Part shown: positions 20,827-32,451 of the stretch, piece after piece | Layout of the letters: each line of letters begins with the position of its first letter | Position numbering within the stretch: the first letter of the stretch is position 1 | Assembly (NCBI GenBank): GCA_023213315.1 | Contig: JAKCPI010026167.1 | Coordinates: forward strand, 124,001 to 188,000 | Origin: Euborellia annulipes | Lineage: Eukaryota > Arthropoda > Insecta > Dermaptera > Anisolabididae | Direction: 5' to 3' | Length of the DNA: 64,000 bases | Position numbers and translations under genes: made by a program | The notes under the pieces: generated by a model | The model's database searches: none | Told to the model about the DNA's origin: nothing | What the model saw: the letters and a program-made list of their open reading frames with translations, nothing else

Positions 20827-21720
20827 TACTTTCTCTACCTCTATATATATGTTAATATATATAGAGAGAGAAAGTATTGGATTCATGTCAAAAATTCGAT
20901 GTCGAGATTTTGATGGATATACACTTTTTGAGGTCCCTGAATCCAAAATAAAAAATAGTTTTCGCAACATTTGTCATTGTGTCTGTGAACAAAATATATC
21001 AAGAACGAAAAGAGCTATAAGGTTGAAATTTTATATTTAAGTTAGGTACCCCCGGGACGTGACACGAAGCTTTTGAACAAAATCGGTCAAAGAGCACTAG
21101 TACTTTACTGATGTATTTTTTCGGTTTTTATTTGATTTTCTCAAAATTTACTCCAACGATTTTGATTAAAATTCAAAAATCAATTATTTTTTAGATGCTC
21201 TTTCAAATGCATATTCTCATTTTGTCATTGAAATCTTTTGAAGATCACATTACTCTTGTACTCCATAGAAAAGATAGGAGAAATGGTTGCCATGGTAACA
21301 AAATATAAATATTTTCTCATACTTATAATTTTGAAATTGCCCTCGGGGGGTGTAGGGGTTAGAGTGCTAACCTCGTATTCCTAACGTCGAGGGTTCGGAC
21401 CCCAGGCAGTCCTATGATTTTATTTAAGGCATTTGGATACCAAATGGCTTAAATAAGAATGCCTGGACCCCAATTAATATATATTCATAACGGTTATCGT
21501 CAAAGTCTTAAAGTTGCCTAAGTTGCCGAAAAGACTGTGTGAATGTGTGGGTGATGTTTAAAAAATTTTTTTTTGAAATTCGAATGTACCGTACTGCCGG
21601 AAACTAAATATATCTCGACACAAAAAAAATCTGCTGTGAAAGCACAGAACACAACTTTCGATTGCCGAAGGTAAGAGAAAGTTGTGTGCTGTGCGACAGT
21701 CACACCAGATTTTTTTTTAA
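20827..21720 (+). repeat. Rep-A repeat, plus orientation, full span
   Basis: Head TACTTTCTCTACCTCTATAT and its mirror AGAGAGAGAAAGTATTGG, then TCAAAAATTCGATGTCGAG, the ACTAGTACTTTACTGATG core (21094 on), GGTTGCCATGGTAAC, and the hairpin tail ending GTCACACCAGATTTTT at about 21717. A SINE (21339-21570) is nested. The short frame at 20816-21040 is not a gene. Confidence 0.75.
21339..21570 (+). mobile_element. tRNA-derived SINE inside Rep-A
   Basis: Starts GCCCTCGGGGGGTG, has box-A-like GTGTAGGGGTTAGAG and box-B GGTTCGGACCC, and ends in an A/T run. The 10-bp direct repeat TTTTGAAATT flanks it (21329-21338, 21571-21580). Confidence 0.85.
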
Positions 21721-21861
21721 CACTCACATTTTTTTTCTCATTCACACTCACACTCACACACACATTCATACAGTCTTTTTGGCAACTTAGGCCATTTAAA
21801 ACTTTGACGATATATTTATAATATATGGTATATTGGGGGTTCAGGGATTTCCATTTAAGCC
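21711..21861 (-). mobile_element. SINE 3' fragment, minus strand
   Basis: The CACTCACACACACATTCATACAGTC tail and GGCAACTTAGGCCATTTAAA match the SINE 3' half in reverse. The tRNA-derived head is missing. Confidence 0.7.
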
Positions 21862-22379
21862 ATGTTCATTTTATTTTACAAATATTTCGCTTGCATTCAG
21901 AAAAAAAATATGATTTGATGCCTGCCTGTGTCAAAATTTTATAAAAACTAATTAGAAAAACGGGAGTCAAACATACAAGATAAAAGTAAAGAAATTTCAA
22001 GGGGTTAATTATACATTAGTTATTTATAAATCCTACTTTGAATTCTGAACTAAATTATTATCCCCCTGCAACCCTCCCTCCTTGAATCAACCACTCCCTC
22101 TCGGCGACAAAAATCCTCCCACCCGATTAACAGCACTGATATTGATTATTATCATTCTAGTTAATTATGTGTCCAGTATCTCATTAATAAAACTTAATTG
22201 TATTCTAATTTAGTTTATCTTTAAAGAGACTTTCCGTTTCATTCAATAAAAATTTGAAAGATGATTTACTTTTGATTGGTAGGAGATATAGCAAGATAGT
22301 TAAGGTTACAGGTTGACGTCGTCGGCGGCGCTATGCTCCATATAACGTCCGTTCATGGCTTAGCTACCCATGCAAAACA

Positions 22380-22410
22380 TATATAAAACCCACACGAAGG
22401 AGTAGCGGCC
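22380..22410 (+). promoter_or_regulatory. Core promoter of Osiris gene 2
   Basis: TATA box TATATAAAA at 22380-22388 in the context ATATATAAAACC, which is identical to gene 1. Transcription would start near 22411. The about 80 bp upstream is unusually GC-rich for this window (GACGTCGTCGGCGGCG near 22316). Confidence 0.6.
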
Positions 22411-22439
22411 TTGTCTTGTTTTAAGGATACCCAAAGCTA

Positions 22440-22508
22440 ATGCAGGGAGCCACCCGCACCATGGGCCGTTATTTCATATGCGCGTTTAGGCGCTTCTCTT
22501 ATCACTAA
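22440..22508 (+). other. Upstream ORF in the gene 2 leader
   Basis: If transcription starts near 22411, the first AUG of the leader is at 22440. It opens a 22-codon frame (begins MQGATRTMGRYF) ending with TAA at 22506-22508, 17 bp before the main AUG and in another frame. A second AUG in the same frame has a strong context (ACCATGG). It could reduce translation of the main frame. A transcription start downstream of 22440 would remove it. Confidence 0.4.
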
Positions 22509-22525
22509 TCGGATAAAAATTGACA

Positions 22526-25500
22526 ATGGCGAGTGCTACCACTACATCTTATCTTTTGTTTTTGTTTTGGTGTTTGTTTTTGTGTATGATGGACGTTGTT
22601 TCGTTGCCAAGTCAAATGGGGAAAGAGATTTCCTTGGAGGAGGAAGAGAAGAAGAATACAGCCGAATTTGTATATAAACAAGATGAAGAGATACAAGGTA
22701 AGATAGAGCTAAAGATAAATACGAACATTTTTTCTATTTATTGTTAATGCACAAACGAGAAATGAAAATTCTATTTTTCTCTAGCTGCACTAACCGATTT
22801 TTATATCAATATTTCTAAGAGGAGGAAAATTATCTATCTAATCAAGGTGGGGATGGGGTAGGTGTTAAAATTATGAAATAATCAAGTATTTATTAATTTA
22901 AATAAGCGAAAAATGTAGGTACCGCCGGGATAAGCGAGTGCGGTACTGTGGACGTGTAGTAGGGCATGTTGAGCGTAAATCGACAGATCCGTGGTGCGAC
23001 GGTACCTACATTTTTCGCTTATTTAAAATAATAAATACTTGGTTATGTTTTTCATAATTACTTCATGGACTAACACATGATATATATAATTCTTTATTTA
23101 TGAAATAATTTTTATTAATCAATATAAAGCGCAGCGAATCCTTGGGTTGGGGACCCGCAGGAATCAGCCTTTAGAACGTCCCCCAGTAGCCATCGGTTTT
23201 ATAAATTTAATATATGCAAATGTAAAATTTTAACCCTAACGGCCTATACAGCCAAAAATGGGAATTAAAAAAAAGAAAAAAATTAATCATTTTTTTTTTT
23301 ACTTCCAACTTATGTTCCACGTGACCCTTAAAAGAAAGAGTGGGACCTATTTTTAAATATGAACAAGTTTTGACAAAATCATGTGTATAGGTGAATGAAT
23401 TTATATATTGGTGAAATGATGTAGAAAGAGGTGTTGATCTAGAAAGAGTTCTGCGAATCAAAAAGGTTCGCACCCTGAAATAAAGGAAGCAGAAGTAAAG
23501 GGAGCAAAAAAAAGGGATATATCGCCTGCTGAGAATCATAGTGACGAAATTCCGAAAATTCAATTTTTGTGTCAAGCCTACAACGTGTTCTCTTTTGAGT
23601 GCCAGAGTGGCGAAAATCATATTCCATTCATTGCTATTTTTTTTTTTAAACATTCACACTTTTTTCTCATTCACACTCATACTCACACACACATTCACAC
23701 AGTCTTTTCGACAACTTAGGACAAATAAGACTTTACGATAACCGTTATACTGTATATAAGATAATATATCTATTGGGGGTCCAGGCATTTCTAAACCAAG
23801 CCCGGGGGCATTATTGCTATTGATTCTGGCCTATTCATTTGTTGCCCAGCTATTTAAATGTACACGTATATGTTTACAAAACTTACAAAAGCCTTTTCTC
23901 GAATTTTCGGACTTTCGTCACTATGATTCTCAGCAGGCGATATAAGACTATATAGTGTTATATCATACATACATGATGATATATCATGATGAGATCATTT
24001 ACCTAATTAATTAATTGTTGAAAATAATAGGAAAGTAATTTATGGAAATCGTATATTTATGTTATTGTAAATTTATTAAATATATTATATCCTATTAATA
24101 AATTATATAATATATAATTATAGATTAGAAGAGAACAAGTACGGATGCAGAGATCCTTTGGATGCCAAATGCCGAAAAGGAGACGTTTCTTCAATCCTCA
24201 GTCCTTGTAGGCTTATAATCTAATTAGGCACAAATTTGTCATTGATATTGCGTCACAAATTTGTGAACATGTATATTTTTTATTAAAACCGGCGAGTGTT
24301 TAATGCCTCGTGAGAGTCTATTTGATCTATCTATTAGATTATTGTACATGTGCACAAATTTGTGCCGCAACAACAATGACCACTTTGTGCCTAATTAGAT
24401 TATAAGCCTACAAGGACTGAGGATGGACAAATAAAATTTTGTCCGAAAAGTCTCCCTTTCGGCATTGGGCAAAGGCTCTCTTTATTTGCTGCACACGTAC
24501 TTGCTCTCTTCCAATTCATAACATCAACAGCAACTTCTCTTCAGCTTATATATAATTATATATATAAAGTATACATATATTTTCTTTTATTTTTATTTGA
24601 TAGAGACAAATGATGTGGGCTATATAAAGAACCAGGATTGAATAAGAAGTCAAGAGAGAATTGGAAGCAACTCAGGTGAAGAATAGCTCTAGGCTATTCT
24701 TTTTTAAAGAAGTGTTTTTTTTTAACCAAAGCTTTAATTGTTTTTTTCCCAAGACATTCTCTAATTTGATTACAATTTGTAAATAAAAAAGCATATTCCC
24801 AGGGATTTGGGAAAATAATAATAACAATTGTAAAGAGATGAGCTTTTATTTTTTGACAAGTTTATGTTCATCAAAGAAAAATGTATAATGTGATTCTCTA
24901 AAAAGATAGACTCATCTAATACTTGTAAGTGGGGGAGGCAATAGGGGACATTTGTACGCCAAGTGTAGCATTTGGGGGCGCTAAAGTGATGTTATATTAC
25001 AAATTAATTTCAGAATTAAATGTTTCAGCTAAAGATTTTTAAAATTCAATTTGAAGTTAAAATAATTATTTTATATACTCACTTTTAGAGGTAAGGGTGG
25101 GGAATAAATAATTAAGAATAATTTGAAATTGTGGATTTTGACATTAAATGAGAAATATTTATATAATTAAATATTTATTAATTCAATTGTCCGAAAAAAT
25201 AAGGGTGTGCAGACGGTCCTTATTTTTTCGGGCATATGAATTAATAAATATTCATAATTATATATATATATTCCTCCCGGCTCACATACGCGATGTATAT
25301 TTATATAATATCTTAAATATTGTATATGTAATTTCTTACTTTTTATTTAAATGAGGAAGTCATGCAGAATACTATTTATTAATTTGTTATTTTATTTAAA
25401 TGTGTTTGTGATGTATGTATTATATGTTTTAAAATAACATAAAAGATTTATAATAATAATTTAAAAACGTACCATCTGAATAAGATAGTATTTTTAAAGA

Positions 25501-28500
25501 AAATAAAAAATAGAAATTTCACATGAAAATGAACTCCATTTTCAAAGCTTACTGGTGTTGCCAACTGATTTCAACTAGGTAGTATTTTCCCCCAATTTAT
25601 TTAACGTTCAGTAGTTAAATAATAGTAAGATTAAATGAAATAGTAATATAACATTCATTTAATTGAATATTACAAATTTATATTGCAATGTAAACGATTG
25701 AATTTCAAGAATAGCTAATATATTATCTTTACTAATACTTATTATTCAGCAATAATAAGATGTATTATATAAAATTTGCCTGGGACTACGATTTTCCAAT
25801 TAGTAGAGTGTATTGAAACTTTTCGTTCATGCAATTTTTTGTCCAGACAGGTCATTTTACAGGACCCACTTTATTGGAATCAGGGACTTTCAAAACGTGT
25901 ATTTCCATTAAATATATCAATCAAATAAGAATTTTAGAAAGGTTCTCAAATTTCAAAATACTAATATATTTATATTTTTTCCAGAAAGAAAGAAAGTTGA
26001 TGGGCAAATGGGCGCCATGGTGGTCGTCATGGGCGGATTTCTCGCCTGGTTCAGTTTAGTAGCAATCAAAGCAATCGCCTTCAAAGCGCTTCTTGCTGCC
26101 AAAGTAGCTCTTACTTTAGCCGTCATTGCTTTATTGAAAAAACTGAGTTATGGAGCAAGTGGAAAGGAATCTGGAGGAACCTATGTGGATACTCACGTTG
26201 GATCTGAAGGTTATGAATCGCCTCCCTGGGAAACGGGAACTCTTGATTTTGGACCTTATCATAGCAGCGGGGGAGGAGGAGGTGGTCACAGCTCGGGACA
26301 TCAAGAATGGCAGGAGGTATGATTTCTGTTTCTTTTTAAGATAATAATAAATAAATTTGAGCTTTAAAGTTAATGTTTAAAGGCATGTCCTAGCCCATTA
26401 TAAAGGAGATGGAATTCAAATGTCATCCAAAGACTAAAGACCGTTTTTATCAGCTCAATTTTTTAATCAATCTAGCCTAATTTTAAATTAAAATAAGAAA
26501 GGAAATTGCTTCTTCTCTTCCCTAATATTATTTTACATTTTATATTAAGTTTCCATTTTAAATCAGTCCCAAAATGAAATGAAATTTAATTTGTTCCTTA
26601 AAAAATAAACTACTGAGAATAACACAAATGCGCATTTTGTCATCATAAAGATACTTATAAAGTAAATCGGTTTAATTTTAAGCTTTTAGTTGTGATTAAT
26701 TAAAAATTCATAATTGCATGTGTGACTGTGATTTATTCATATAAGAGTCACTCATTCTGTGGTTTTCTTCAAGTATAATTCAGATACAATACAAAGAGTC
26801 TTACATCTAGGAATTTACATTCTGATTTGAAATTGTTCAAAATGAAAAGCAAGAGAAGAGCGAGAGAGTGGCCGTCATATATACAGTATATGTACAAATA
26901 ACCACAGTTGGCCCGAATTTATGAATTTATAATTAAAATCTCTTTTTATGGAATTTTATATTAAAGCTTAAGACTTAACTTTCATAACTAATTTAATCAA
27001 CTTTTGCATAGTTCAAATAAAGGATGCAATCATTTGGAAAAATTAAAAAAATGACTTTTACCCAACCATATTATTTATTTTATTTATTTATCTTCTCTCG
27101 ACATTTGTACTTTCCGATGAATTACAGGAGTAAAGTGTGCTTCAAACAATTTTGAGGGCAAAATGAGAATATACATTTGAAAGAGCATCTCAATAAAATA
27201 ATAGATTGAAAAACTTAAAAGGTGCATCAGTAAAGTACTAGAACTTTTTGGTCGATTTTGTTTAAAAGCTTATTTTCACCCCTTGGGGAGGTCTCTTATT
27301 TAAATATAAAATTTCAACCTCATAGCTCTTTTCGTTCTTGAGATATCTTGTTCACAGACACACAGACAGACACACACAAAGACAGACAGACCATGTTGCG
27401 AAAATCACTTTTTTGGAATCAGGGGACCAGGAGATTTTTTAGGGGGGCAAAATTTAATTTGCCGCCTCCTCCTTAAAATTTTCTATACAAAATTCATATC
27501 ATTTTACCTTTTTTTTAGTAAATCTTTCTTTAATTGCCGCCCCCTGATATCTGCCGCCCGGGGCACACGCACCCACTGCCCCCCCTAGATCCGGCCCTGC
27601 AGGGGACCTCAGAATGTATATAATTATGAATTAGAATGTATACCAGTAGTAATTATCCTAGAACTATTCATTTGAGTATTATAATATTCAAACAATAAGT
27701 TCATTCAATTTATGTGGATAGATGACATTTGGATTCAATCTCCTTTAAAATGTTCTGAGCCATGTCTTTAAACAGCGGTTCATGCATTCTTAATTAGACG
27801 TATGCCTAGAATAACGCCCATTTTCTGCAAGAGAGAAGATCCTAGGTAACGATAATTCCTAAAAGTAACTGGGTCCTCTGACTATAACCCGGAACCAGAC
27901 AAGAGTAATTAATAATTACTGCTATTTTGCTTTTACTCTGAATGTGAAATGAAAGAAACGATCATAAACTATTAGACCATGATAATTTTGATTGGTTTTC
28001 AAATTTTTTGAAAATTTAAATGAATTTATAATTAAGAAGACAAAGACACATTTAAGATAATAAAAATAATAATAATAAATTTATTTTTAAATTTTCCTTA
28101 AAAATATTTTTACTCTTACTTGTTAATACAAATAGGGTAAAGGCTACAGTGATTACCCCCTATACAGTCATTGGCACCTACAGTTTTAAACCAATAAAAT
28201 AAGAAATAAGAAAATAAGTTAGAAAAATAAGAAAATATTGGGTTTCATGTCGAAAATTCGATGTCGAGATTTTGATAGATATACACTTTTTGAGGTCCCT
28301 TGAATCCAAAGATAGAAGAAATGGATGACATATATCGACACAAAAAATCTGGTAATACAAGCACTGAACACAACTTTCTCTTACCAAAGATGGTGTTCGA
28401 CTAGTCACACCAGATTTTTCTTTATCTAGAGGTATTTCTTTTATCATATTTCCCTTCTAAGAGTATGTTTAAAATATTTTAGGATGCTAGCTAATCAAAA

Positions 28501-29463
28501 TGTGCCAAAGGCGAGGGGGAGGGAGGGGCAATGACTGTAGAAAGAAAGGCCAATGACTGTATCAGGGGGCCCAATAACTATGTTTTTGAACATTTTTTTG
28601 ACTTTTGAGTCTTTTCAAAATAACGTCTGCAAGATCTTCAATTTGAGCCAGAATAACTGTAGTTTTAGAATTCCTATAAAAAATTTTCAGGTTGATTGGT
28701 TTGTTAGGCTTTCAGAAATTAAGTAGCAAAAAGATAAAAATGCTTAAGGGGCCCAGCCACTGTATCCTTTACTCTATTTGTTTTTGAATGAAGGTATTTT
28801 TTAAAAATGAATATCTATATCATAACCGTAGGATTGAAAATTTTATGGGGGAGGGGTTGGACGATTTTACCCAAAATGGTGCACTCCAAATTTATAAAAC
28901 TCCCAGGGGTCTCAAGATATTTATTCAACGCTCTAAAGTAAACTTGATATCTCATCTTGATTAAAAGTTATCAAAAATCTATTCTAATGACCTTTCAGAG
29001 CAGCATGAAATGTAATTAATTACTTTTAAATCTTTTTGTTTATTTTCAACAAAATTACGAATATTTTCAGGAGGAACCTGAATATACACCATACACACCG
29101 GAGTGGACACCGCCGAAAAGCCATCAGTCTTCGAGTGGTGGATATTCGTTTAGCAAACCTCCAAAAGGTTACAAAATTCATGAATCCCACAGTTTCGGAC
29201 CAGATGATGAGGATAATACAGGCTATCAGAGTTGGGATTCAACTGCAATAAATAATTGGAATGAACAATACCATGAACCCAAAAGTGAACATCGAGATTA
29301 TAACCACATGCAAAATTCGGATAATGAGGAGGAGAACGATTGGGATCACCATTGGACGATGGATAAGAAAGAAGGTTTTTCTAGAAAATCCAATGCACGA
29401 AGATCGAACGATTGGACTCCATTAGTTTCTAAAGAGGAGAATGAAACAATAAGTGAGAATTAA
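22526..29463 (+). CDS. Osiris-like protein with acidic C-terminal exon, gene 2, three exons
   Basis: Exon 1 is 22526-22697 (CAAG|GTAAGA, phase 1), exon 2 is 25985-26316 (TTTTCCAG| to GGAG|GTATGA, phase 0) and exon 3 is 29071-29463 (ATTTTCAG|). They join without a frame conflict to give 298 residues. A signal peptide covers about 1-26. Then comes a short Glu/Lys-rich segment, the basic ERKK at the splice junction and a hydrophobic domain about 65-110 with Osiris-like spacing of Ala/Lys (AIKAIAFKALLAAKVALTLA). A Gly/His-rich stretch (GGGGGGHSSGH) follows, and the exon 3 tail is rich in Pro, Trp, Asp, Glu and His (ends KEENETISEN). Compared with its neighbours it lacks the N-terminal Cys pair, most of DUF1676 and the AQxLAY motif. 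So it is either a shortened, diverged paralog, or a further exon in the 22.7-26.0 kb intron has been missed. A TTG at 22520 extends the frame, but ATG 22526 (ACAATGG) is the credible start. Family call by hydrophobic domain, splice position and neighbours. Confidence 0.78.
22883..23041. mobile_element. Palindromic MITE, about 55-bp arms
   Basis: AAGTATTTATTAATTTAAAT on the left, continuing AAGCGAAAAATGTAGGTACCG, is mirrored by CGGTACCTACATTTTTCGCTT and ATAAATACTT on the right, around a GC-rich loop (GTGCGGTACTGTGGACGTG). It lies in the first intron of gene 2. Confidence 0.8.
23518..23944. mobile_element. MITE with TATATCGCCTGCTGAGAATC termini, copy 1
   Basis: Starts TATATCGCCTGCTGAGAATC and ends GATTCTCAGCAGGCGATATA, exact inverted repeats of 20 bp or more with longer imperfect homology. 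A SINE (23649-23812) inserted in it. Related copies are at 41424-41640 and, right half only, 61715-61853. Confidence 0.87.
23649..23812 (-). mobile_element. SINE, minus strand, nested in MITE
   Basis: Read in reverse, it shows the CACTCACACACACATTCACAC tail, GACAACTTAGG and GGGGTCCAGGCATT, then CCCGGGGGC at the 5' end. The tRNA middle is deleted. A 9-bp direct repeat ATTGCTATT flanks it (23640-23648, 23813-23821). Confidence 0.78.
24124..24515. mobile_element. Palindromic MITE, 392 bp, with hammerhead-like motif
   Basis: The outer arms ATTAGAAGAGAACAAGTAC and GTACTTGCTCTCTTCCAAT are inverted repeats. Inner arms around TAGGCTTATAATCTAATTAG mirror each other too. At 24417-24453, CTGAGGATGGACAAA...TTTGTCCGAAAAGTC has a 7-bp stem between a CTGAGGA box and a GAAA box. 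Confidence 0.8.
25160..25262. repeat. Small palindrome, gene 2 first intron
   Basis: AATATTTATTAATTCA...TCCGAAAAAATAAGG is mirrored by CCTTATTTTTTCGGGCATATGAATTAATAAATATT, around a 12-nt loop. MITE-like; no duplication identified. Confidence 0.7.
27085..27640 (-). repeat. Rep-A partial copy, gene 2 second intron
   Basis: Core TGCATCAGTAAAGTACTAGAAC near 27223, TTTCAACCTCATAGCTCTTTTCG and the CAGACACACAGACAGACACAC run match Rep-A in reverse. The tail hairpin is missing. A hAT-like MITE (27428-27599) splits it. Confidence 0.65.
27428..27599. mobile_element. hAT-like MITE, CAGGGCCGGATCTAG terminus
   Basis: Starts CAGGAGATTTTTTAGG and ends CTAGATCCGGCCCTG, flanked by exact CAGGGGAC (27420-27427, 27600-27607). 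It inserted into the Rep-A copy. Non-coding. Confidence 0.87.
28228..28420 (+). repeat. Internally deleted Rep-A copy
   Basis: The head-side sequence TCGAAAATTCGATGTCGAGATTTTGAT is followed, after loss of the central body, by ATATATCGACACAAAAAATCTGG and the hairpin tail ending TCACACCAGATTTTT. Confidence 0.65.
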
Positions 29464-29810
29464 CAAGAGATTATAAACTTAAAAAAATATTCGATTATTA
29501 GATTAATAGAAAGCAACTATCCATTTAATATATATTAAGACTTTTCTAAAAATTTCATAACTTTTTGTGGAAGGTATTCAGAATGACATCATAGGGTTGT
29601 GTGCCGGCGTTTCAGTTAAAATTTAATTATTATAATATCAAACTTTGTAATTAAATACCCCCACAAGTTTATTTTCATGAATTTTGACAATTCGACATTA
29701 TAATTATTACCTCCATTACCCCCCCCCCTCCATGAATCCTGGGACGGCTTTTGATTCTGGCTGCTCAATTACGAAGAGTTTCTTCCGCATATTTACTAAT
29801 TTATTATCTA
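29464..29810. other. Downstream of gene 2
   Basis: No canonical poly(A) signal lies close to the stop; the nearest clear AATAAA is at 30112-30117. AT-rich, nothing else recognised. Confidence 0.4.
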
Positions 29811-29818
29811 TACCAAAG

Positions 29819-29994
29819 GTGTCAAACTAGTGGCCTGAGAAGAGATTTTTTGGCCCCTGATTTTACGTCAAAATTAGCATTTATAATTATTGATATTACC
29901 ATTAAATTCATTAAATTTGTAAATCTGATGTGGCCCGCGTAAACCTTACCATTACATGAAATGGCCCGAGTATTAATTGAGTTTGACACACCAA
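29819..29994. mobile_element. hAT-like MITE remnant, GGTGTCAAACT termini
   Basis: AAAGGTGTCAAACTAGTGGCC is mirrored by GGCCCGAGTATTAATTGAGTTTGACACACC. The termini resemble common hAT ends, but no 8-bp duplication could be found, so it is old or partly deleted. Confidence 0.55.
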
Positions 29995-30835
29995 TACTCA
30001 AAATAATTCGCAAATCGTAATGTTTTACTAATTAATTTTGGTAATCATCAAATCCTAAAAATAGTTATATTGTATAAATTAACAAATTCTTTTAATCTTT
30101 TGAATCTTTCCAATAAAATTCCTAAAAATCAAAGATACAGTACGGAAAAACAAAAAGTACCTTTAATGTAGATTTTATGAAATTTTATAGAGATAAAAAT
30201 ATTTGGCTATTTAAATACAAACAATTTTCTCTCTCTCTGAAGACAATATAACTGTGAAGCTATGAAGAAATAGCTAAAACGTTCCTATGCCAACTTCCGG
30301 CTCCATTTTGATTTTGAATACCTTCATAACTTGGAAAGATGGAAGTGAAGGAATTTTTAGAAAAATTTTACTCGAAAAATTAGCTTTCTCTAATTTGCTC
30401 TCGGCCAAAACCTAAAAAGAAATGGTGTAATTGACAAAGGTAACCATTTTTAGTGATTTTCTAAGTGTATTTTTGACTTTTTAAATGTTGAATATTTTTT
30501 TTAATTACTGTAGATATAAGTGTTATTTGTATTTATTTATTTATTAAGTGATATTAATATAAAAAAGAAAAATGTTTATACATTTTATAAAAATAAAAAA
30601 AAGTAAACGAACTTTAATCAGGTGTGGATTTAAGATATGAGAGGCTTATGATCCCTTTTAATTAAATTTTTGTATCTCATTTTATTATTGTATAATATAA
30701 TATTCAATAATTAAAATTATATGTAAATAGTGTATAAATTATTATTTAATTAAAATTAATTTTTAAATATTTATAATTTGTTCTATATAATTCTAATGTT
30801 TTCAGTGAAGTTAAAAGATAATTTAACAAAATCGT

Positions 30836-30925
30836 GTCCTAGCGTGCTGGCCTTGTATACCAAGGATCGCGGGTTCGGATCCCAGGCAATCCAAGGATTT
30901 TATATAAGCCATTTGGATACCAAAA
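30836..30925 (+). mobile_element. Partial SINE
   Basis: TAGCGTGCTGGCCTTGTATACC, the box-B match GGTTCGGATCC and AGGCAATCC...AAGCCATTTGGATACC match the tRNA-derived half of the SINE. The 3' half is absent. Confidence 0.7.
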
Positions 30926-32117
30926 CTCTATCTCTTAATCATCTATGGTAAATTTTTGGTTTTTATCAGACAATGCTAAATAAGCTTTTTTCGATAATAT
31001 TGAATAGGGTCAGGCCGTTAGACCTGAGTTTGGGTTGTTTGATCATCTATAACTCTAAAATTAGATCATATAATTACAAGATGTTTAGTTATTTGGAATC
31101 AGGAGATATATAAAGAGACTTTGGTCGAATAAAGTTGTCTTCAACTCAAGAAAAAGCTTTATGAATTATCTCTACGGTCATTCGCCTTCTCAAATCTTAT
31201 TAGCTTATAAATTGAGGTATTAAAGTTCTTCAAAATACAGATGGTGAATCTGGCAGAGTCCCGGGGCTGTATATTAATATGCCCCCCTCCCCACCCTTAA
31301 AAATATATGTTTATATCTTTTGTTATATTTTTTTACCAAATAGCCTTGGGCTGGAAGAGGACCGTGGCACTGGAGGGTGTTGATTGTTTCCGACAATAAA
31401 GGCTTAAATTCAACTTTTAAAATTATAAATATTTTCAAGAGACCTTGAAAGGTTTTTTTTTATTGGAGAAATGTCAAAAAAATGTATACAAATGGCCAAT
31501 GGCCAAGTGTGGTTGTCGGTCAAAAAAATGGAAATAAGAGGACATCGTTCGAATTGGTAGCCGGGCTTCTAGGCTTGTGGGCCTGCCTTGTTGCTATTCG
31601 CGTCATGACTCCAATTTGCAATTTGTACAAATGGCCAATAAAAATTGTAAATATAATATTGAAAATATAGCCAAAAATATTGAAATTAAAATTAAAAAAT
31701 ATTGAAAAGAATAAAGTGACAAATCCACCAGCGGCTACTGGCATAATCAGATAAATTAATTACAAAAAAATAATCATTTACAAGCATATTAATTAAAAGC
31801 TTTCTGGACCAGTGAAAGAATGATTTAAGAGTTAGGGCTTGAGAATCTCAATTAAATTGAACCCATCTAATTCAAGATAATTCAATTGTAATTTCAACCT
31901 CCACTTTACTCCTTTCAAAGCTTTAAAAAAATTAAAATAATAAAAACAAGGAAAATACGTGAAAAAATTACTAAAAGGAACAAATTTAATGAAAAGAAAA
32001 TCCAACTCAAAAACAAAAAAAAGATAAAAATATATTTATCTCCTTTTCTCCAAATAAGAATTCTGGCTACGCTGTTGAATGAGAGTGATAATTAAAAGCA
32101 GAACTGATTGTATACCC
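30926..32117. other. Intergenic between genes 2 and 3
   Basis: AT-rich. A direct repeat of ACAAATGGCCAAT (31488-31500 and 31626-31638) encloses a less AT-rich 140-bp patch giving 62- and 74-codon frames without family features. Confidence 0.4.
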
Positions 32118-32451
32118 CATACACGCAGTACTTTGGTACGCGAGCCGGATCCGGGGATTTTTCGCCACACACGCGTACGAGTCCGTCTCGCGAGCCCGTC
32201 TAGGCTCGCCTACAAACGAGTCAAATCCGCAAGCGTTTGGGCTCTCAGGAGCCAAATACCCTATCTGAGTAACGAGCCCGATCCGTGGGAGCCCACACAC
32301 TTGCGGATCTGCTGCTGAGCTGAGCTGAGCCGAGTCGGACAGAAGGCCCGGACTCGGCTCGGCTCGGCTCGTGAAAGCCCACACGCTTGCGGATTTGGCT
32401 CGTTTGAAGGCGAGCCGAGCCGTGCTCGCGTGCTAAAGTAAGGCGTGTATG
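32118..32451. mobile_element. GC-rich MITE with CATACACGC termini
   Basis: CATACACGC...TACTTTGGTACGCGAGC at the left is mirrored by GCTCGCGTGCTAAAGTAAGGCGTGTATG at the right. The interior is unusually GC-rich, with internal inverted repeats of GAGCCGAGCC, AATCCGCAAGCGT/CACGCTTGCGGATT and GGGCTCTCAGGAGCC. It lies about 0.5 kb upstream of Osiris gene 3. No 8-bp duplication was found. Confidence 0.7.

Noticed and set aside
23207..23653. 148-codon minus-strand frame
   Set aside because: Phe/Lys-rich, overlaps a MITE and SINE boundary, no recognisable domain; treated as chance.
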